A program made the translations under genes and the position numbers. Under the pieces are notes generated by a model, which worked only from the letters and a program-made list of their open reading frames with translations, was not told the origin of the DNA and searched no databases. From assembly GCF_027620315.1 (NCBI RefSeq), contig NZ_JAPNNL010000035.1:1-47496 (forward strand): a DNA stretch of 47,496 bases. The letters run 5' to 3'. Of the stretch, positions 28,393 to 38,113 are shown piece after piece (the stretch's first letter is position 1; each line of letters opens with the position of its first letter). The DNA comes from Nonomuraea corallina (GTDB lineage: Bacteria > Actinomycetota > Actinomycetes > Streptosporangiales > Streptosporangiaceae).

Positions 28393-29715
28393 GTGGCAAA
28401 CAACGTCTTCGACCTCGCCGAGCTGCGCAAGCTGATCGATGAGCAGGCCGCCGTGCCGCCACGGCCGCCGGAGGAGACGCCCGTGGACCGGGAGGCGCTC
28501 ACCTTCCCGCCCGTGACCCTCGCCGGCGACGCGGAGCTGGCCCGGGCCGTCCCCCAGGTGCCGCTCGTGGCCGACGCGATCCGCCTGGCCGGCTGGACCG
28601 GCACCCGCCCGGTCACCGCCGAGGGGATGCTCACCCCGGCCGACGCCGAAGCCGCGGCCGCCGAGCTCGGGATCGACCCGGCGCGCCTGCGTCTCGTCTG
28701 GATCGTCGCCGTCAACACCGGCCTGCTCCAGATCCTCGGCGGGCGCGCCTCCCGGGGACCGCTGCCGCAGCGGCTCACCGTCGAGGCGACCCTCGAGTTC
28801 TGGGACGGCGTGGTCATGGACGTGCTCGACCGCGCCGACGAGGGCCTGACCGGCTCCACCGTGATCGACGATCACCTGGCCGAGATGCTCGCCACGATCT
28901 ACTCCGTACGGTCCGGGGTGGCGGTCGCCAACCTGGCCCGCGGCATCCTGCAGTCCCACGAGGTCGCCTGCGGCCCCGGCCGGCCCGGCACCCGCCGCCT
29001 GGCCGCGGACCTGCCCGGCGAGCTGCTGGAGGCGCTGTCGCTGCTCGCCTACTGCGGCGTGGTCGAGCAGACCGCCGCCGGCCGGGCCGCGCTCACCCCG
29101 CTCGGCGTCTGGGCCATCAGGCGCGACCTGCTGCGCGAGGGCCACGACGCGCCCACCACCGCCGAGGTGGAGGTGTTCGCCGACCTGACCGCCGCCGAGC
29201 TGGTCGACGCCCTGGTCGGCGGGTCGGCCACGCAGAGCGCCGTGGCCGGCTGGCTGGAGCGGCGACCGCCGGAGGAGGCCGCCCGCGAGCTGATCGCCAT
29301 CGCCGCCGAGAGCGGCGCCGGCCACCGCGGCGCCGTCGGAGCCGTCCTGGAGGAGCTCGGCCCCGAGGCCGAGGCGGCCCTGCGCGAGGCGCTCGACCTG
29401 CCGCTCATGCGCCGCTACGCCGCCTCCTGGCTGCACATCCGCGACCTCGACGCGCCCCCGCTCAGCCCGGAGGACCACACCTGGATCGCCGTCGACTCGC
29501 TGGCCGCCCTCATGCGCCTGTCCGGTCACGCGGCCGAGCGGCTCGACACGCCCGAACCCGCCGAGGACCTCGTCCGCCTGATCGCCGAGATGCCGTCCGC
29601 CGGCCACCCCGACACCGTCGCCGTGCTCGACATGCTCGCCCGCGCCCACGCCGACGAGACCGTCGTCAAGGCCGCGCGCAAAGCGGCGATGAAGGCTCGC
29701 TCGTTCGCCCACTAA
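28393..29715 (+). CDS. Uncharacterised protein, paralogue 2 of a tandem pair
   Basis: Encodes 440 residues. An N-terminal segment (about 55-100) includes IRLAGWTGTRPVTAEGMLTP, the pattern of a winged-helix-like unit also seen in pRiA4b ORF-3-type proteins. A second such unit ends with YCGVVEQTAAGRAALTPLGV near 215-235. The C-terminal 210 residues match paralogue 1 in order, including SWLHIRDLDAPPLSPEDHTW, HPDTVAVLDMLARAHAD and the tail KAARKAAMKARSF. The cysteine cluster of paralogue 1 is absent. It ends 34 bases before def; TAAACT overlapping its stop may be the def promoter. Function unknown. Confidence 0.85.
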   Translation: MANNVFDLAELRKLIDEQAAVPPRPPEETPVDREALTFPPVTLAGDAELARAVPQVPLVADAIRLAGWTGTRPVTAEGMLTPADAEAAAAELGIDPARLRLVWIVAVNTGLLQILGGRASRGPLPQRLTVEATLEFWDGVVMDVLDRADEGLTGSTVIDDHLAEMLATIYSVRSGVAVANLARGILQSHEVACGPGRPGTRRLAADLPGELLEALSLLAYCGVVEQTAAGRAALTPLGVWAIRRDLLREGHDAPTTAEVEVFADLTAAELVDALVGGSATQSAVAGWLERRPPEEAARELIAIAAESGAGHRGAVGAVLEELGPEAEAALREALDLPLMRRYAASWLHIRDLDAPPLSPEDHTWIAVDSLAALMRLSGHAAERLDTPEPAEDLVRLIAEMPSAGHPDTVAVLDMLARAHADETVVKAARKAAMKARSFAH

Positions 29716-29749
29716 ACTGAGCAGATCCCTCGAAGGAACGGAGTGACCC

Positions 29750-30298
29750 TTGGCGATCCAGGCGATCCGGCTGTTCGGCGATCCGGTGCTGCGCAGCCCG
29801 GCGGCTCCGGTGGTCGACTTCGACAAGGAGCTCCGCAAGCTCGTCAAAGACCTCACCGACACGATGATGGACGCGCCGGGCGCCGGGCTCGCCGCCCCGC
29901 AGATCGGCGTCGGGCTGCGCGTGTTCACCTACTACGTCGACGACCAGCTCGGCCACCTCGTCAACCCCGACCTCGACCTGTCCAGCGAGATCGACGAGGA
30001 GGGCGAGGAGGGCTGCCTGTCCTTCCCCGGCCTGTCCTTCCCGACGCCGCGCGCGGTCCGGGCGGTCGCCAAGGGCTTCACCATGCACGGCGAGCCGATC
30101 GTGCTGGAGGGCACCGACCTGATGGCGCGCTGCTTCCAGCACGAGACCGACCACCTCGACGGCATCCTGTTCATCGACCGGATGGACGCCAAGCAGCGCA
30201 AGCTGGCCATGAAGGCCGTGCGCGAGGCCGAGTGGAGCGGGCTGCAGGCGCCCCAGGTCAAGTTCTCGCCCCACCCGACCGGCGGAAAGGCCCTCTGA
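29750..30298 (+). CDS. def: Peptide deformylase
   Basis: Encodes 182 residues from a TTG with GGAG six bases upstream. All three motifs are intact: [10 protein letters not shown] (44-53), EGCLSFPG with metal ligand C89, and H131-E-T-D-H135. It removes formyl groups from nascent proteins. It stands two bases before fmt, the enzyme that adds the formyl group to the initiator tRNA, so both halves of the formyl cycle are in one operon. TAAACT at 29713-29718 is a likely -10. Confidence 0.96.
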   Translation: MAIQAIRLFGDPVLRSPAAPVVDFDKELRKLVKDLTDTMMDAPGAGLAAPQIGVGLRVFTYYVDDQLGHLVNPDLDLSSEIDEEGEEGCLSFPGLSFPTPRAVRAVAKGFTMHGEPIVLEGTDLMARCFQHETDHLDGILFIDRMDAKQRKLAMKAVREAEWSGLQAPQVKFSPHPTGGKAL

Positions 30299-30300
30299 CG

Positions 30301-31230
30301 ATGCGCCTGGTCTTCGCCGGCACCCCGGACACGGCGCTGCCGTCGCTGCGGGTCCTCATCGACTCGCCGCGCCACGAGGTCGTCGCGGTCGTCACCCGGC
30401 CCGACGCCCAGTCCGGACGCGGGCGCAAGGTCCACCCCTCGCCGGTGGCCGAGCTGGCGGAGGAGGCCGGCATCGAGGTGCTGCGCCCGGCCAAGGCCGG
30501 AGACCCGGACTTCCTCGACCGGCTGCGCGCCCTGGAGCCCGACTGCTGCCCCGTCGTCGCGTACGGCGCGCTGCTGCCGCAGGCGGCGCTCGACGTCCCC
30601 CGCCACGGCTGGGTCAACCTCCACTTCTCGATCCTGCCCGCCTGGCGCGGCGCCGCCCCCGTGCAGCACGCCGTGCTCCACGGTGACGAGATCACCGGCG
30701 CGACCACGTTCCGCATCGTCAAGGAGCTCGACGCCGGTCCCGTCTTCGGGGTGGTCACCGAGGAGGTCAAGCCCGACGACACCAGCGGCGTGCTGCTGGA
30801 GCGGCTGTCGGTCTCCGGCGCCGGCCTGCTCGCCGCCACCCTCGACGGCATCGAGGACGGCACGATCGAGGCCCGCCCGCAGCCGTCCGACGGGGTGAGC
30901 CTCGCTCCCAAGATCACCGTCGCCGACGCCCGCGTCGACTGGGCCGCGCCCGCCATGCGCGTCGACCGGCTCATCCGCGCCTGCACCCCCAACCCGGGGC
31001 CGTGGGCCGAGTTCCGCGGTCAGCGGATCAAGCTCGGCCCGGTGCGGGTCGCCGCCGGCGAGGAGCGCCTGGCCCCCGGCGAGCTGTCCGCGGGCAAGCA
31101 TCGCGTGCTGGCCGGCACGGCCACCGACCCCGTCGAGCTGAGCGACGTCCAGCCTCAGGGAAAGCGCCTGATGAGCGCGGTCGAGTGGGCCCGCGGCGTG
31201 CGCCCGGACCACGGGGAGACGCTCGCGTGA
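30301..31230 (+). CDS. fmt: Methionyl-tRNA formyltransferase
   Basis: Encodes 309 residues. The N-terminal formyltransferase domain has [16 protein letters not shown] and the formyl-tetrahydrofolate site [17 protein letters not shown], followed by a C-terminal tRNA-binding barrel (about 210-309). The ATG at 30301 comes two bases after def; the end overlaps the rsmB start by GTGA. It formylates Met-tRNAfMet. Confidence 0.96.
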   Translation: MRLVFAGTPDTALPSLRVLIDSPRHEVVAVVTRPDAQSGRGRKVHPSPVAELAEEAGIEVLRPAKAGDPDFLDRLRALEPDCCPVVAYGALLPQAALDVPRHGWVNLHFSILPAWRGAAPVQHAVLHGDEITGATTFRIVKELDAGPVFGVVTEEVKPDDTSGVLLERLSVSGAGLLAATLDGIEDGTIEARPQPSDGVSLAPKITVADARVDWAAPAMRVDRLIRACTPNPGPWAEFRGQRIKLGPVRVAAGEERLAPGELSAGKHRVLAGTATDPVELSDVQPQGKRLMSAVEWARGVRPDHGETLA

Positions 31231-32711
31231 GACCACGGGGGGCCGCCGGCGGGGGTGGCGCGAGGAAGCCGCGCAGGCCGGGCAGGCCGGTGCGCGATCA
31301 GGCGCGCAACGCCGCCTTCGACGTCATGCGCGCCGTGGCGGAGCGCGACGCGTACGCCAACCTGCTGCTTCCGCGGCTCCTGCGCGAGCGCGGCATCAGC
31401 GGGCGCGACGCGGCGCTCGCCACCGAGCTGACCTACGGCACGCTGCGCGGGCTCGGCACCTACGACGCGGTCATCGAGGCGTGCAGCGACCGCGCGCCCG
31501 ACCCGGCGGTGCGCGACGCGCTGCGGCTGGGCGCCCACCAGCTGCTGCAGATGCGCATCCCGCCGCACGCCGCCGTCGGCACCAGCGTCGACCTGGTACG
31601 GCTGCGCGTCGGGCAGGGCGCGGCCAAGTTCGTCAACGCGGTGCTGCGCAAGATCGCCGGCCGGTCGCTGGAGGAGTGGGTGCCGATCGTCGCGCCCGAC
31701 CCGGACCGCGACCCGGCGGGTCACCTGGCCGTGGCCCACAGCCATCCGCGCTGGGTGGTGACCGCCTTCCGCGACGCGCTCGGCAAGGACGCGGGGGAGA
31801 CCGCCGACGTGCTGGCGGCCGACAACGACCGGCCCCAGGTGACGCTCGTGGCCCGGCCCGGCCGCTCCTCGGTGAAGGAGCTGCGCGACGCGGGCGCCGA
31901 GCCCGCCCGCTACTCCCCGTACGGGGCCTGCCTGCCGGAAGGCGACCCCGGCCGGATCGCGGCCGTGGCCGAGACCCGCGCGGCCGTGCAGGACGAGGCC
32001 AGCCAGCTCGTGGCGCTGGCGCTCACCCGCGTACCGCTCGACGGCCGTGACGAGCGCTGGCTCGACCTGTGCGCGGGCCCCGGCGGCAAGGCCGGGCTCC
32101 TGGACGCCATCGCGACCCACGGCGACCTGGAAGGGCTCGCCGCGACACCCGCGGCGGGCGGCGCCGGTGGCCGGGCAGGCGGTGCTGTGCGGCCGGGTCT
32201 TGTGCGGCCGTTCGCGGGTGGGGCGCGGCTGGTGGCCGCCGACGTGCAGCACCATCGGGCGCGGCTGGTGTGGCAGACGACCGTGGACGCGGGCGTGATC
32301 ACCGCCGACGGGACCGAGCCGGCGTGGCGGCCGGAGGCGTTCGACCGGGTCATGCTCGACGCGCCCTGCACCGGGCTCGGGGCGCTGCGGCGCCGGCCGG
32401 AGGCGCGCTGGCGGCGCGACCCTTCCAGCATCGCCGAGCTGAGCCGGCTGCAGCGGCGGCTGCTCGGCACCGCCCTGGACGCGGTCCGGCCCGGCGGGGT
32501 CGTCGCGTACGTCACCTGTTCGCCGCACCTGGCCGAGACCCGGGTGGTGGTGGGTGACGTGCTGGCCCGCAGGGACGACGTGGAGCAGCTCGACGCCCGC
32601 GACTACCTGCCGGAGGTCGGCGGGCTGGGCGAGGGGCCGCACGCGCAGTTCTGGCCGCACCGGCACGGCACCGACGCGATGTTCCTGGCCCTGCTGCGCA
32701 AGCGCGCCTGA
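31227..32711 (+). CDS. rsmB: 16S rRNA (cytosine-967-C5) methyltransferase
   Basis: Encodes 494 residues: an N-terminal NusB-like domain (about 25-165) and a Rossmann methyltransferase with [38 protein letters not shown] and [12 protein letters not shown], holding both catalytic cysteines (PCTG and TCSPH). Between motif I and the next strand (about residues 305-330) is a Gly/Ala/Arg-rich loop of some 25 residues, probably disordered. It modifies C967 of 16S rRNA using SAM. The GTG start overlaps the fmt stop by four bases; the open frame further upstream lies inside fmt. Confidence 0.95.
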   Translation: MRPRGAAGGGGARKPRRPGRPVRDQARNAAFDVMRAVAERDAYANLLLPRLLRERGISGRDAALATELTYGTLRGLGTYDAVIEACSDRAPDPAVRDALRLGAHQLLQMRIPPHAAVGTSVDLVRLRVGQGAAKFVNAVLRKIAGRSLEEWVPIVAPDPDRDPAGHLAVAHSHPRWVVTAFRDALGKDAGETADVLAADNDRPQVTLVARPGRSSVKELRDAGAEPARYSPYGACLPEGDPGRIAAVAETRAAVQDEASQLVALALTRVPLDGRDERWLDLCAGPGGKAGLLDAIATHGDLEGLAATPAAGGAGGRAGGAVRPGLVRPFAGGARLVAADVQHHRARLVWQTTVDAGVITADGTEPAWRPEAFDRVMLDAPCTGLGALRRRPEARWRRDPSSIAELSRLQRRLLGTALDAVRPGGVVAYVTCSPHLAETRVVVGDVLARRDDVEQLDARDYLPEVGGLGEGPHAQFWPHRHGTDAMFLALLRKRA

Positions 32712-32725
32712 GACCGGCCGCGGCT

Positions 32726-32785
32726 CGGACGCCGCCGCGAGGCTGCCGCAGGTGGCCCGGCGGGGCTGTCCGAGGGCGGCGTCCG
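32726..32785. terminator. Long inverted repeat after rsmB
   Basis: CGGACGCCGCC (32726-32736) is repeated perfectly inverted as GGCGGCGTCCG (32775-32785), with a 38-base GC-rich interior that can fold further. It lies 15 bases after the rsmB stop and probably ends the def-fmt-rsmB transcript. Confidence 0.5.
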
Positions 32786-32830
32786 CGGGCGGACGGCCGC
32801 CAGGTGAGCGGGCGGGGGAGGGGCACCCCC

Positions 32831-32836
32831 TAGACT
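32831..32836 (+). promoter_or_regulatory. rpe promoter -10
   Basis: TAGACT, the same hexamer as before metK, ends ten bases before the rpe ATG. The untranslated leader can be only a few bases long, so rpe is leaderless or nearly so. Confidence 0.5.
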
Positions 32837-32846
32837 CGGGGGCATC

Positions 32847-33506
32847 ATGGCCGTACAGATCTCTCCCAGCATCCTCTCCGCCGACTTCGCGCGTCTCGCC
32901 GACGAGGCCGCCGCGGTGCCCAACGCCGACTGGCTGCACGTGGATGTCATGGACTACCACTTCGTGCCCAACCTGACCCTGGGCCTGCCCGTGGTCGAGG
33001 CGCTGCGCAAGGCGACCTCGCTGCCGCTCGACTGCCACCTCATGATCGACGACCCGGACCGGTGGGCGCCGTCGTACGCGGAGGCCGGGGCGGGGAGCGT
33101 GACCATCCACGCCGAGGCGTCCTCGGCGCCCGTGCGCACCCTGCGGGAGATCCGGTCGCAGGGGGCCAGGGCCGGGCTCGCGCTCAATCCCGCGACGGCC
33201 GTGGAGCCGTACGAGGACCTGATCGGCGAGCTGGACATGCTGCTGCTGATGACGGTGGAGCCGGGGTTCGGCGGGCAGCCGTTCCTCGACGTGGTGCTGC
33301 CGAAGATCCGGCGGGCCCGGGCGCTCATCGAGCGGCACGGCGGCCAGGTGTGGCTCCAGGTCGACGGCGGCGTCTCGGCCGACACCATCGAGCGGTGCGC
33401 GCAGGCCGGGGCGGACGTGTTCGTGGCGGGCAGCGCCGTCTACGGCGCCGACGACCGGGTGGCGGCCGTCGACTCCCTGCGGGCGCTCGCCGAAGGGGCC
33501 TCCTGA
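32847..33506 (+). CDS. rpe: Ribulose-phosphate 3-epimerase
   Basis: Encodes 219 residues, the standard size of this TIM-barrel enzyme that interconverts ribulose 5-phosphate and xylulose 5-phosphate. Motifs are [26 protein letters not shown] (Tyr where most have Asn), [12 protein letters not shown] and [11 protein letters not shown], holding the metal histidines and the two aspartates. The ATG at 32847 closely follows a -10 hexamer. A strong hairpin follows and separates it from the convergent ABC remnants. Confidence 0.96.
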   Translation: MAVQISPSILSADFARLADEAAAVPNADWLHVDVMDYHFVPNLTLGLPVVEALRKATSLPLDCHLMIDDPDRWAPSYAEAGAGSVTIHAEASSAPVRTLREIRSQGARAGLALNPATAVEPYEDLIGELDMLLLMTVEPGFGGQPFLDVVLPKIRRARALIERHGGQVWLQVDGGVSADTIERCAQAGADVFVAGSAVYGADDRVAAVDSLRALAEGAS

Positions 33507-33536
33507 CCCACTGCCGGGTCGGTCCCGTCGAGAGGA

Positions 33537-33579
33537 CGCGGCGGCTCCGGCAGGCGTCCGGCCCGCCGGAGCCGCCGCG
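33537..33579. terminator. Perfect 14-base stem between rpe and the convergent ABC remnant
   Basis: Bases 33537-33550 (core GGCGGCTCCGG) pair perfectly with 33566-33579 (core CCGGAGCCGCC) around a 15-base loop. Placed between convergent ends, it can terminate transcripts from both sides. Confidence 0.75.
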
Positions 33580-33593
33580 CTGAATGGCCCTGG

Positions 33594-33767
33594 TCAGTCC
33601 TGGAGCGCCGGGTCCAGGACGACGTCCTCGCCCTGGGTCGTCGGCTCCTCGGGGAAGTGGCAGGCGGTCAGGTGACCTTCGCGGTTGCCGTCCAGGCGCA
33701 GCAGCGGCGGCTCCTCGGTCGCGCACTTGTCCAGCGCCTTCCAGCAGCGGGTGCGGAAGCGGCAGCC
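33594..33767 (-). pseudogene. 3' remnant of an oligopeptide ABC transporter ATP-binding protein
   Basis: The last 57 codons read CRFRTRCWKALDKCATEEPP then LLRLDGNREGHLTACHFPEE, which is the cysteine-rich C-terminal domain of OppD/DppD-type ATPases. The ATPase core (Walker motifs) is absent. At about 33766-33768 the sequence switches into a different frame belonging to the solute-binding protein remnant, so a deletion has joined the two. Confidence 0.75.
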
Positions 33768-35256
33768 CGTTGAACCAGCCGAGCGGGTCCTCGGTGATCG
33801 GCACGTACTTGGGCTGGGAGAAGACCTGCGTCTGGTAGACGAAGAAGTACATGGCCAGGGTGCCGATCCACATCTGCGGGTCGATCTCCGCGCCGCCCAC
33901 CTTGGAGCCGTGCAGCGTGGTGGCGATCCGGTTCTCACCCACGACCAGCGGCGTGTACTTCTCCTGGATCTCCTTGTCCAGCTCCATCCAGGCGGCGTTG
34001 GCCGCGTCGATGTCCGGGTTCTCGGAGATCTCCTTCATCTTCGCGTCGAGCTCGGGCTCGCGCAGGTGCGACATGTTCTGGCCGCCGTCGCTGACCGGGC
34101 CGAAGATGATCGGCATCACGGTCGAGCCGGACGGCCAGTCGGAGCCCCAGCCGCCCCAGTACAGGTCGAACTCGTTCTTGGTCTGGCTGATCGAGTCGTA
34201 GTACGTCTTGCGGTCCAGCGGCTTGGTCACGACCTTGATGCCGGCCTTCTCCAGGGCGTTCTTGATCACGACGGTGACCTGCACCCGGGTGGGCGTCTGG
34301 TTGTAGGCGTAGACGATGGTCGGGTTGGGATCGCCCGACTCGGCCAGCAGCTGCTTGGCCTTCTCGATGTCGCCCTCGGGCTTGGCCGTCTTGCCGAACA
34401 GGTCGTACGGCTTGTAGCCGACCGTGGTGTTCTCGTTCAGGATCGTCGTCGGCAGCGCCGCGGCCTGCGGGCCGCCCAGCGTCTGCTGGATCTGCTTCGA
34501 CGGCCACGCGTGGTTGATCGCCTGGCGGACCTTGATGTCCTTCACCCGGTCGAGGTTGAAGTAGTAGTAGTTGCCGTACGGGGACGGGTTGACCATGCGC
34601 CGCTCGGCCAGGCTCTGGTCGTTGAGCACCTGCTGCAGCCGCTCCGGCGGGACCGCCGCGTAGAAGGTGAACGCCTGCTGGTCAGGGCCGTTGTCCGCGA
34701 CGAGGCGGTCGGTGATCTGCAGGGCCTCCTGGCCGAACTCCAGCTTCCAGACGTCCGGGTAGGCGCCGCGGATCGGGTCGGTGTTGGCGTCCCAGTGCGG
34801 GTTGCGCTCCAGCTCCATCGACTTGTCGACGGTGTGCGACTTGATCACGTACGGGCCGGAGGAGAAGGGCTCCTTGTCGTACTTCTCCTTGGTGTCCTTG
34901 TCCTTGGGCACGATCGCGTAGCCGCCCATGGCGAAGGCGTAGTTGGCGTCGGCGTGCGGCACGTTGAACTTGAAGACGATCGTCTTGTCGTCCGGCGTCT
35001 CGATGGTGTCGAGCCGCTTGCCGTCGTACGGGCCCTCGTACGCCTTCTTGTAGTCCGCCTCGGTCAGCCACTGCTGGACGTACGAGGGACCGAAGGTGAT
35101 GTGCGGGGCGAACAGCCGCTCGATCGTCCACTTCACGTCCTCGGACGTGATCGGCGAGCCGTCCTGCCCCTTCACCCCGTCCTTGAGGGTGAAGGTCCAG
35201 GTCTTGCCGCCGTCGGAGACCTGGACGGCGTCCGTGGCGAGGTCGCCGACGAGCTT
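33768..35256 (-). pseudogene. Truncated family 5 solute-binding protein (oligopeptide importer)
   Basis: About 495 codons without a stop encode the body of a peptide-binding lipoprotein: GKTWTFTLKDGVKGQDGSP, SGPYVIKSHTVDKSMELERN, NYYYFNLDRVKDIKVRQAIN and WGSDWPSGSTVMPIIF are typical of the SBP_bac_5 family. The signal peptide, lipobox and roughly the first 70-80 mature residues are missing; upstream of about 35256 the similarity ends and the DNA becomes the divergent mpaB upstream region. The 3' end is fused out of frame to an ATPase remnant. With no permease genes left, this is a dead importer locus. Confidence 0.8.
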
Positions 35257-35317
35257 GCGGCACAACCATGACAGTCCTGTGACATGGGCACATGCCTCAG
35301 CGGGTAGGTCCTTCCCC

Positions 35318-36127
35318 ATGGAAGACCACGGGCTGTTCGGGCCGGAGTCCGTGACATGGCGGGTGATGGGGGAGCCGATCCTGCTGGTCGGCGGATTCCG
35401 CGCGCTTCTCATGCAGAGCCTCCACCCCCGCGCGATGCGCGGCGTCATGCAGAACTCCGCCCTCATGGACCCCGACGAGGCCTGGTCGCGTTTCGTGCGC
35501 ACCACCGAGTTCGTCCGCGTGCGCACGTACGGGACGCGCGCCGAGGTCGAGCGGGCCGGTCGCCGCGTCCGCAAGATCCACGCCACCCTGACCGCGTGCG
35601 ACCCCGACACCGGGGAGACCTACCACCTCGACGAGCCCGCGTCGCTGCGCTGGGTCCACGTCGGCGAGGTCGACTCCTACCTGAGCGTGGCCCGCCGGGC
35701 GGGCGTGCGGCTGGGCGACGCCGACGCCGACGCGTTCGTGGCCGAGTGGCGGCGCGCCGCCGAGGTCGTCGGCCTCGACCCGCGCACCGTGCCGGGCTCG
35801 GTCGCCGAGCTGCGCGCCTACATCCAACAGGCCCGACCGGGGCTGCGCCTGGTCCCCGAGGCGGCCCACCCCCTCCGCGCGTCCCTGCGCACCCCGCTGC
35901 CGGGCCTGTTCGACACGCTGCGGCCGGTGGTGCCCGCCCTGACCATGCTCGCCTTCGCCACGCTGCCGCGCTGGGCCAGGCGGCTGTACGGCCTGCCCGC
36001 CACGCCGGTCGGCGACCTGTGGGCCACCGCCACGCTGCGCGCCCTGCACACCGGCATCGGCCTGGTGCCGGCGAACGTCCGCTACAGCCCCGACGCGCGC
36101 CGCGCCCGCAAGCTCATGGCCGCCTGA
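35318..36127 (+). CDS. MpaB-family (DUF2236) oxygenase-like protein
   Basis: Encodes 269 residues from the ATG at 35318. The family motif LLMQSLHPRAMRGVMQNSAL near 30-49, RTTEFVRVRTYGTRAEV near 66-82 and a Trp-Val-His-Val-Gly segment near 114-118 match the actinobacterial MpaB/latex-clearing-like group; the histidine and arginines are proposed heme-contacting residues in related proteins. The substrate is unknown. It stands alone beside the decayed ABC importer, from which it is transcribed divergently, and ends about 70 bases before the FMN riboswitch. The ribosome site is weak (TAGGT). Confidence 0.85.
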   Translation: MEDHGLFGPESVTWRVMGEPILLVGGFRALLMQSLHPRAMRGVMQNSALMDPDEAWSRFVRTTEFVRVRTYGTRAEVERAGRRVRKIHATLTACDPDTGETYHLDEPASLRWVHVGEVDSYLSVARRAGVRLGDADADAFVAEWRRAAEVVGLDPRTVPGSVAELRAYIQQARPGLRLVPEAAHPLRASLRTPLPGLFDTLRPVVPALTMLAFATLPRWARRLYGLPATPVGDLWATATLRALHTGIGLVPANVRYSPDARRARKLMAA

Positions 36128-36197
36128 CCGCCCGTCACGGGGCAACCCCGGTCGCGCGCACGATTTCGGACATGGCACACTGAGATGAACAGAGCTA
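36128..36197. other. Spacer before the FMN riboswitch
   Basis: A short stem CGGGG-CAA-CCCCG near 36137-36149 may end the mpaB transcript. The rib promoter must lie between there and 36197, but no convincing -10/-35 pair stands out. Confidence 0.4.
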
Positions 36198-36324
36198 GCG
36201 TGCTCCGGGGTCGGTGAAAGTCCGAACCGGCGGTGACAGTCCGCGACCCGGCCGATGCCATCGGCCGGTTGACCCGGTGAAATTCCGGGACCGACGGTTA
36301 AAGTCCGGATGGGAGGAAGCACGC
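36198..36324 (+). ncRNA. FMN riboswitch (RFN element)
   Basis: The closing stem pairs GCGTGCT (36198-36204) with AGCACGC (36318-36324). Inside are the conserved FMN-binding segments in order: GGGGTCGGTGAAAGTCC, ACCGGCGGTGACAGTCCGC, a variable stem (CCGGCCGATG...), GGTGAAATTCCGG, GACGGTTAAAGTC and GGATGGGAGGAAGC. The match to the known aptamer is essentially complete. It precedes the riboflavin operon and should shut it down when FMN is plentiful. Confidence 0.97.
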
Positions 36325-36381
36325 GGGTGTCCGGCGTTCCAGCCGGACGCCACCACGGCGCGTTCGCGCACCGTGTTCCCC

Positions 36382-36428
36382 CCGGGGCCCGCCATGGCTT
36401 GGAGCTACTGGCGAGTAGGAGGCCCCGG
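36382..36428 (+). promoter_or_regulatory. Sequestering hairpin of the FMN riboswitch expression platform
   Basis: CCGGGGCC (36382-36389) is perfectly complementary to GGCCCCGG (36421-36428), which covers the end of the ribD ribosome site AGGAGG (36417-36422) and the first base of the GTG start. Formation of this stem would block translation. Two further hairpins (GTCCGGC/GCCGGAC and CACGG/CCGTG) fill the space after the aptamer. Confidence 0.6.
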
Positions 36429-37522
36429 TGGCGGGTTCCCCGCAGGACGACGTCCACATGGCGCGCGCCGTCGAGCTGGCCGCGCGCGGTCACGGTCATA
36501 CCAGCCCCAATCCCGTCGTCGGCTGCGTGGTGCTCGACGCCGCGGGCGCGGTCGCGGGAGAGGGGTTCCACCCGTACGCCGGAGGCCCGCACGCCGAGGT
36601 CGCGGCGCTGCGTGAGGCGGGGGAGCGCGCCCGCGGCGGCACCGCCTACGTCACCCTCGAACCCTGCGACCACACCGGCAGGACGGGGCCGTGCAGCCGC
36701 GCCCTGCTGCGGGCGGGCGTGGCCCGCGTCGTCTACGCGGTGGCCGACCCCAACCCGAAGGCGTCAGGAGGCGCCGGGCGGCTGCGCGCGGCCGGCGTCG
36801 AGGTGACGGGGGGCGTGCTGGCCCAGGAGGCGGAGCGGGTCAACGCCGAGTGGCTGACCTGCGCCAGGCTCGGCCGCCCGCACGTGACCTGGAAGCTCGC
36901 CGCCACCCTCGACGGCCGCTCGGCCGCCGCCGACGGCACCAGCCAGTGGATCACCTCGCCCGAGGCGAGGGCCGACGTGCACCGGCTCCGCGCCCGCAGC
37001 GACGCGATCGTGGCCGGCATCGGCACCGTGCTGGCCGACGACCCCCGGCTCACCGCCAGGCCCGCCCTGACCGGGGGCCGCCCGCTGCGCGTGGTGGTCG
37101 ACCCGGACGCCAGGACCCCGGCCACCGCGCGGGTGCTCGACGGCGCCGCCCCCACGCTCGTCGCCGTCGCCGACGGCACCGTCACGTCCCTGCGCGCCGA
37201 CCTGCTGCGGGTGCCCCGCGCGGGGCGCGGCCTGGACCTGCGCGCCCTGCTCAAGGAGCTCGCCGCCCGCGAGGTGGTCAGCGTGTTCCTGGAGGGCGGC
37301 CCCACGCTGGCCGGGGCGTTCCTGGCCGAAGGGCTGGTCGACCGGGTCGTCGCCTACGTGGCGCCCGCCTTCCTCGGCGCCGGCCCCGCCGCGCTGGGCG
37401 AGGCGGGGGTGCGCACCATCGGCGAGGCGCACCGTCTGATCTTCGACGAGGTTTCCCCCATCGGGCCGGACGTGCGGCTCGTCGCACGCCCCGCGCCCCC
37501 GCACCCCTCCAGGGAGAGATGA
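36428..37522 (+). CDS. ribD: Riboflavin biosynthesis bifunctional deaminase/reductase
   Basis: Encodes 364 residues. The deaminase half has zinc ligands H55-A-E57, C80 and C89 in LEPCDHTGRTGPC. The reductase half (about 150-360) has KLAATLDGRSAAADGTSQWI and FLEGGPTLAGAFL. It performs the second and third steps from the GTP product towards lumazine. The GTG at 36428 has AGGAGG at 36417-36422. It is first in the operon under the FMN riboswitch, and its stop abuts the ribE start. Confidence 0.97.
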   Translation: MAGSPQDDVHMARAVELAARGHGHTSPNPVVGCVVLDAAGAVAGEGFHPYAGGPHAEVAALREAGERARGGTAYVTLEPCDHTGRTGPCSRALLRAGVARVVYAVADPNPKASGGAGRLRAAGVEVTGGVLAQEAERVNAEWLTCARLGRPHVTWKLAATLDGRSAAADGTSQWITSPEARADVHRLRARSDAIVAGIGTVLADDPRLTARPALTGGRPLRVVVDPDARTPATARVLDGAAPTLVAVADGTVTSLRADLLRVPRAGRGLDLRALLKELAAREVVSVFLEGGPTLAGAFLAEGLVDRVVAYVAPAFLGAGPAALGEAGVRTIGEAHRLIFDEVSPIGPDVRLVARPAPPHPSRER

Positions 37523-38113
37523 ATGTTCACCGGAATCATCGAGGAGAAGGGCGAGGTCGTCGCCGTCGAGCCGGCCGGCGGCGGGGCCACGCTGTCGGTG
37601 CGCGGCCCGGTGGTCACCTCCGACGCCCGGCACGGCGACTCGATCGCGGTCAACGGCGTCTGCCTGACCGTCGTCGACGTGCTCGGCGACGTCTTCACCG
37701 TGGACGTCATGAAGGAGTCGCTCGACCGCAGCTCGCTGGGCGCCCTGACGCCGGGCGCGGAGGTCAACCTCGAACGCGCGGTCCGGGCCGACCAGCGGCT
37801 CGGCGGCCACATCGTGCAGGGCCACGTCGACGGCACCGCCGAGCTGCTGTCCAGGCGGCCCGGCGACACCTGGGACGACCTGCGCTTCACCCTGCCGGCG
37901 TCGCTGAGCAGGTACGTCGCCGAGAAGGGCTCGATCGCCGTCGACGGAATCAGCCTGACCGTGACCACTGTTGACGAAGGAAGCTTCGGCGTGAGCCTCA
38001 TCCCGACCACGCTCAAGCTCACCACCCTGGGCGAGCGCCGGGTGGGCGACCTGGTGAACCTCGAGGTGGACGTGATCGCGAAGTACGTGGAGAGGCTGGT
38101 GGGCGCCCGATGA
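37523..38113 (+). CDS. ribE: Riboflavin synthase alpha chain
   Basis: Encodes 196 residues with the two lumazine-binding repeats beginning [12 protein letters not shown] and [14 protein letters not shown]. It joins two lumazines to riboflavin plus a pyrimidine. The ATG follows the ribD stop directly; the end overlaps the next gene by ATGA. It is called ribE in actinobacteria and Bacillus (ribC in E. coli). Confidence 0.96.
   Translation: MFTGIIEEKGEVVAVEPAGGGATLSVRGPVVTSDARHGDSIAVNGVCLTVVDVLGDVFTVDVMKESLDRSSLGALTPGAEVNLERAVRADQRLGGHIVQGHVDGTAELLSRRPGDTWDDLRFTLPASLSRYVAEKGSIAVDGISLTVTTVDEGSFGVSLIPTTLKLTTLGERRVGDLVNLEVDVIAKYVERLVGAR

Noticed and set aside
35172-35319. New N-terminus for the solute-binding protein from an ATG at about 35319 on the minus strand
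   Set aside because: It would give about 20 residues with no signal peptide or lipobox, which a secreted peptide-binding protein needs; decay is the simpler reading.
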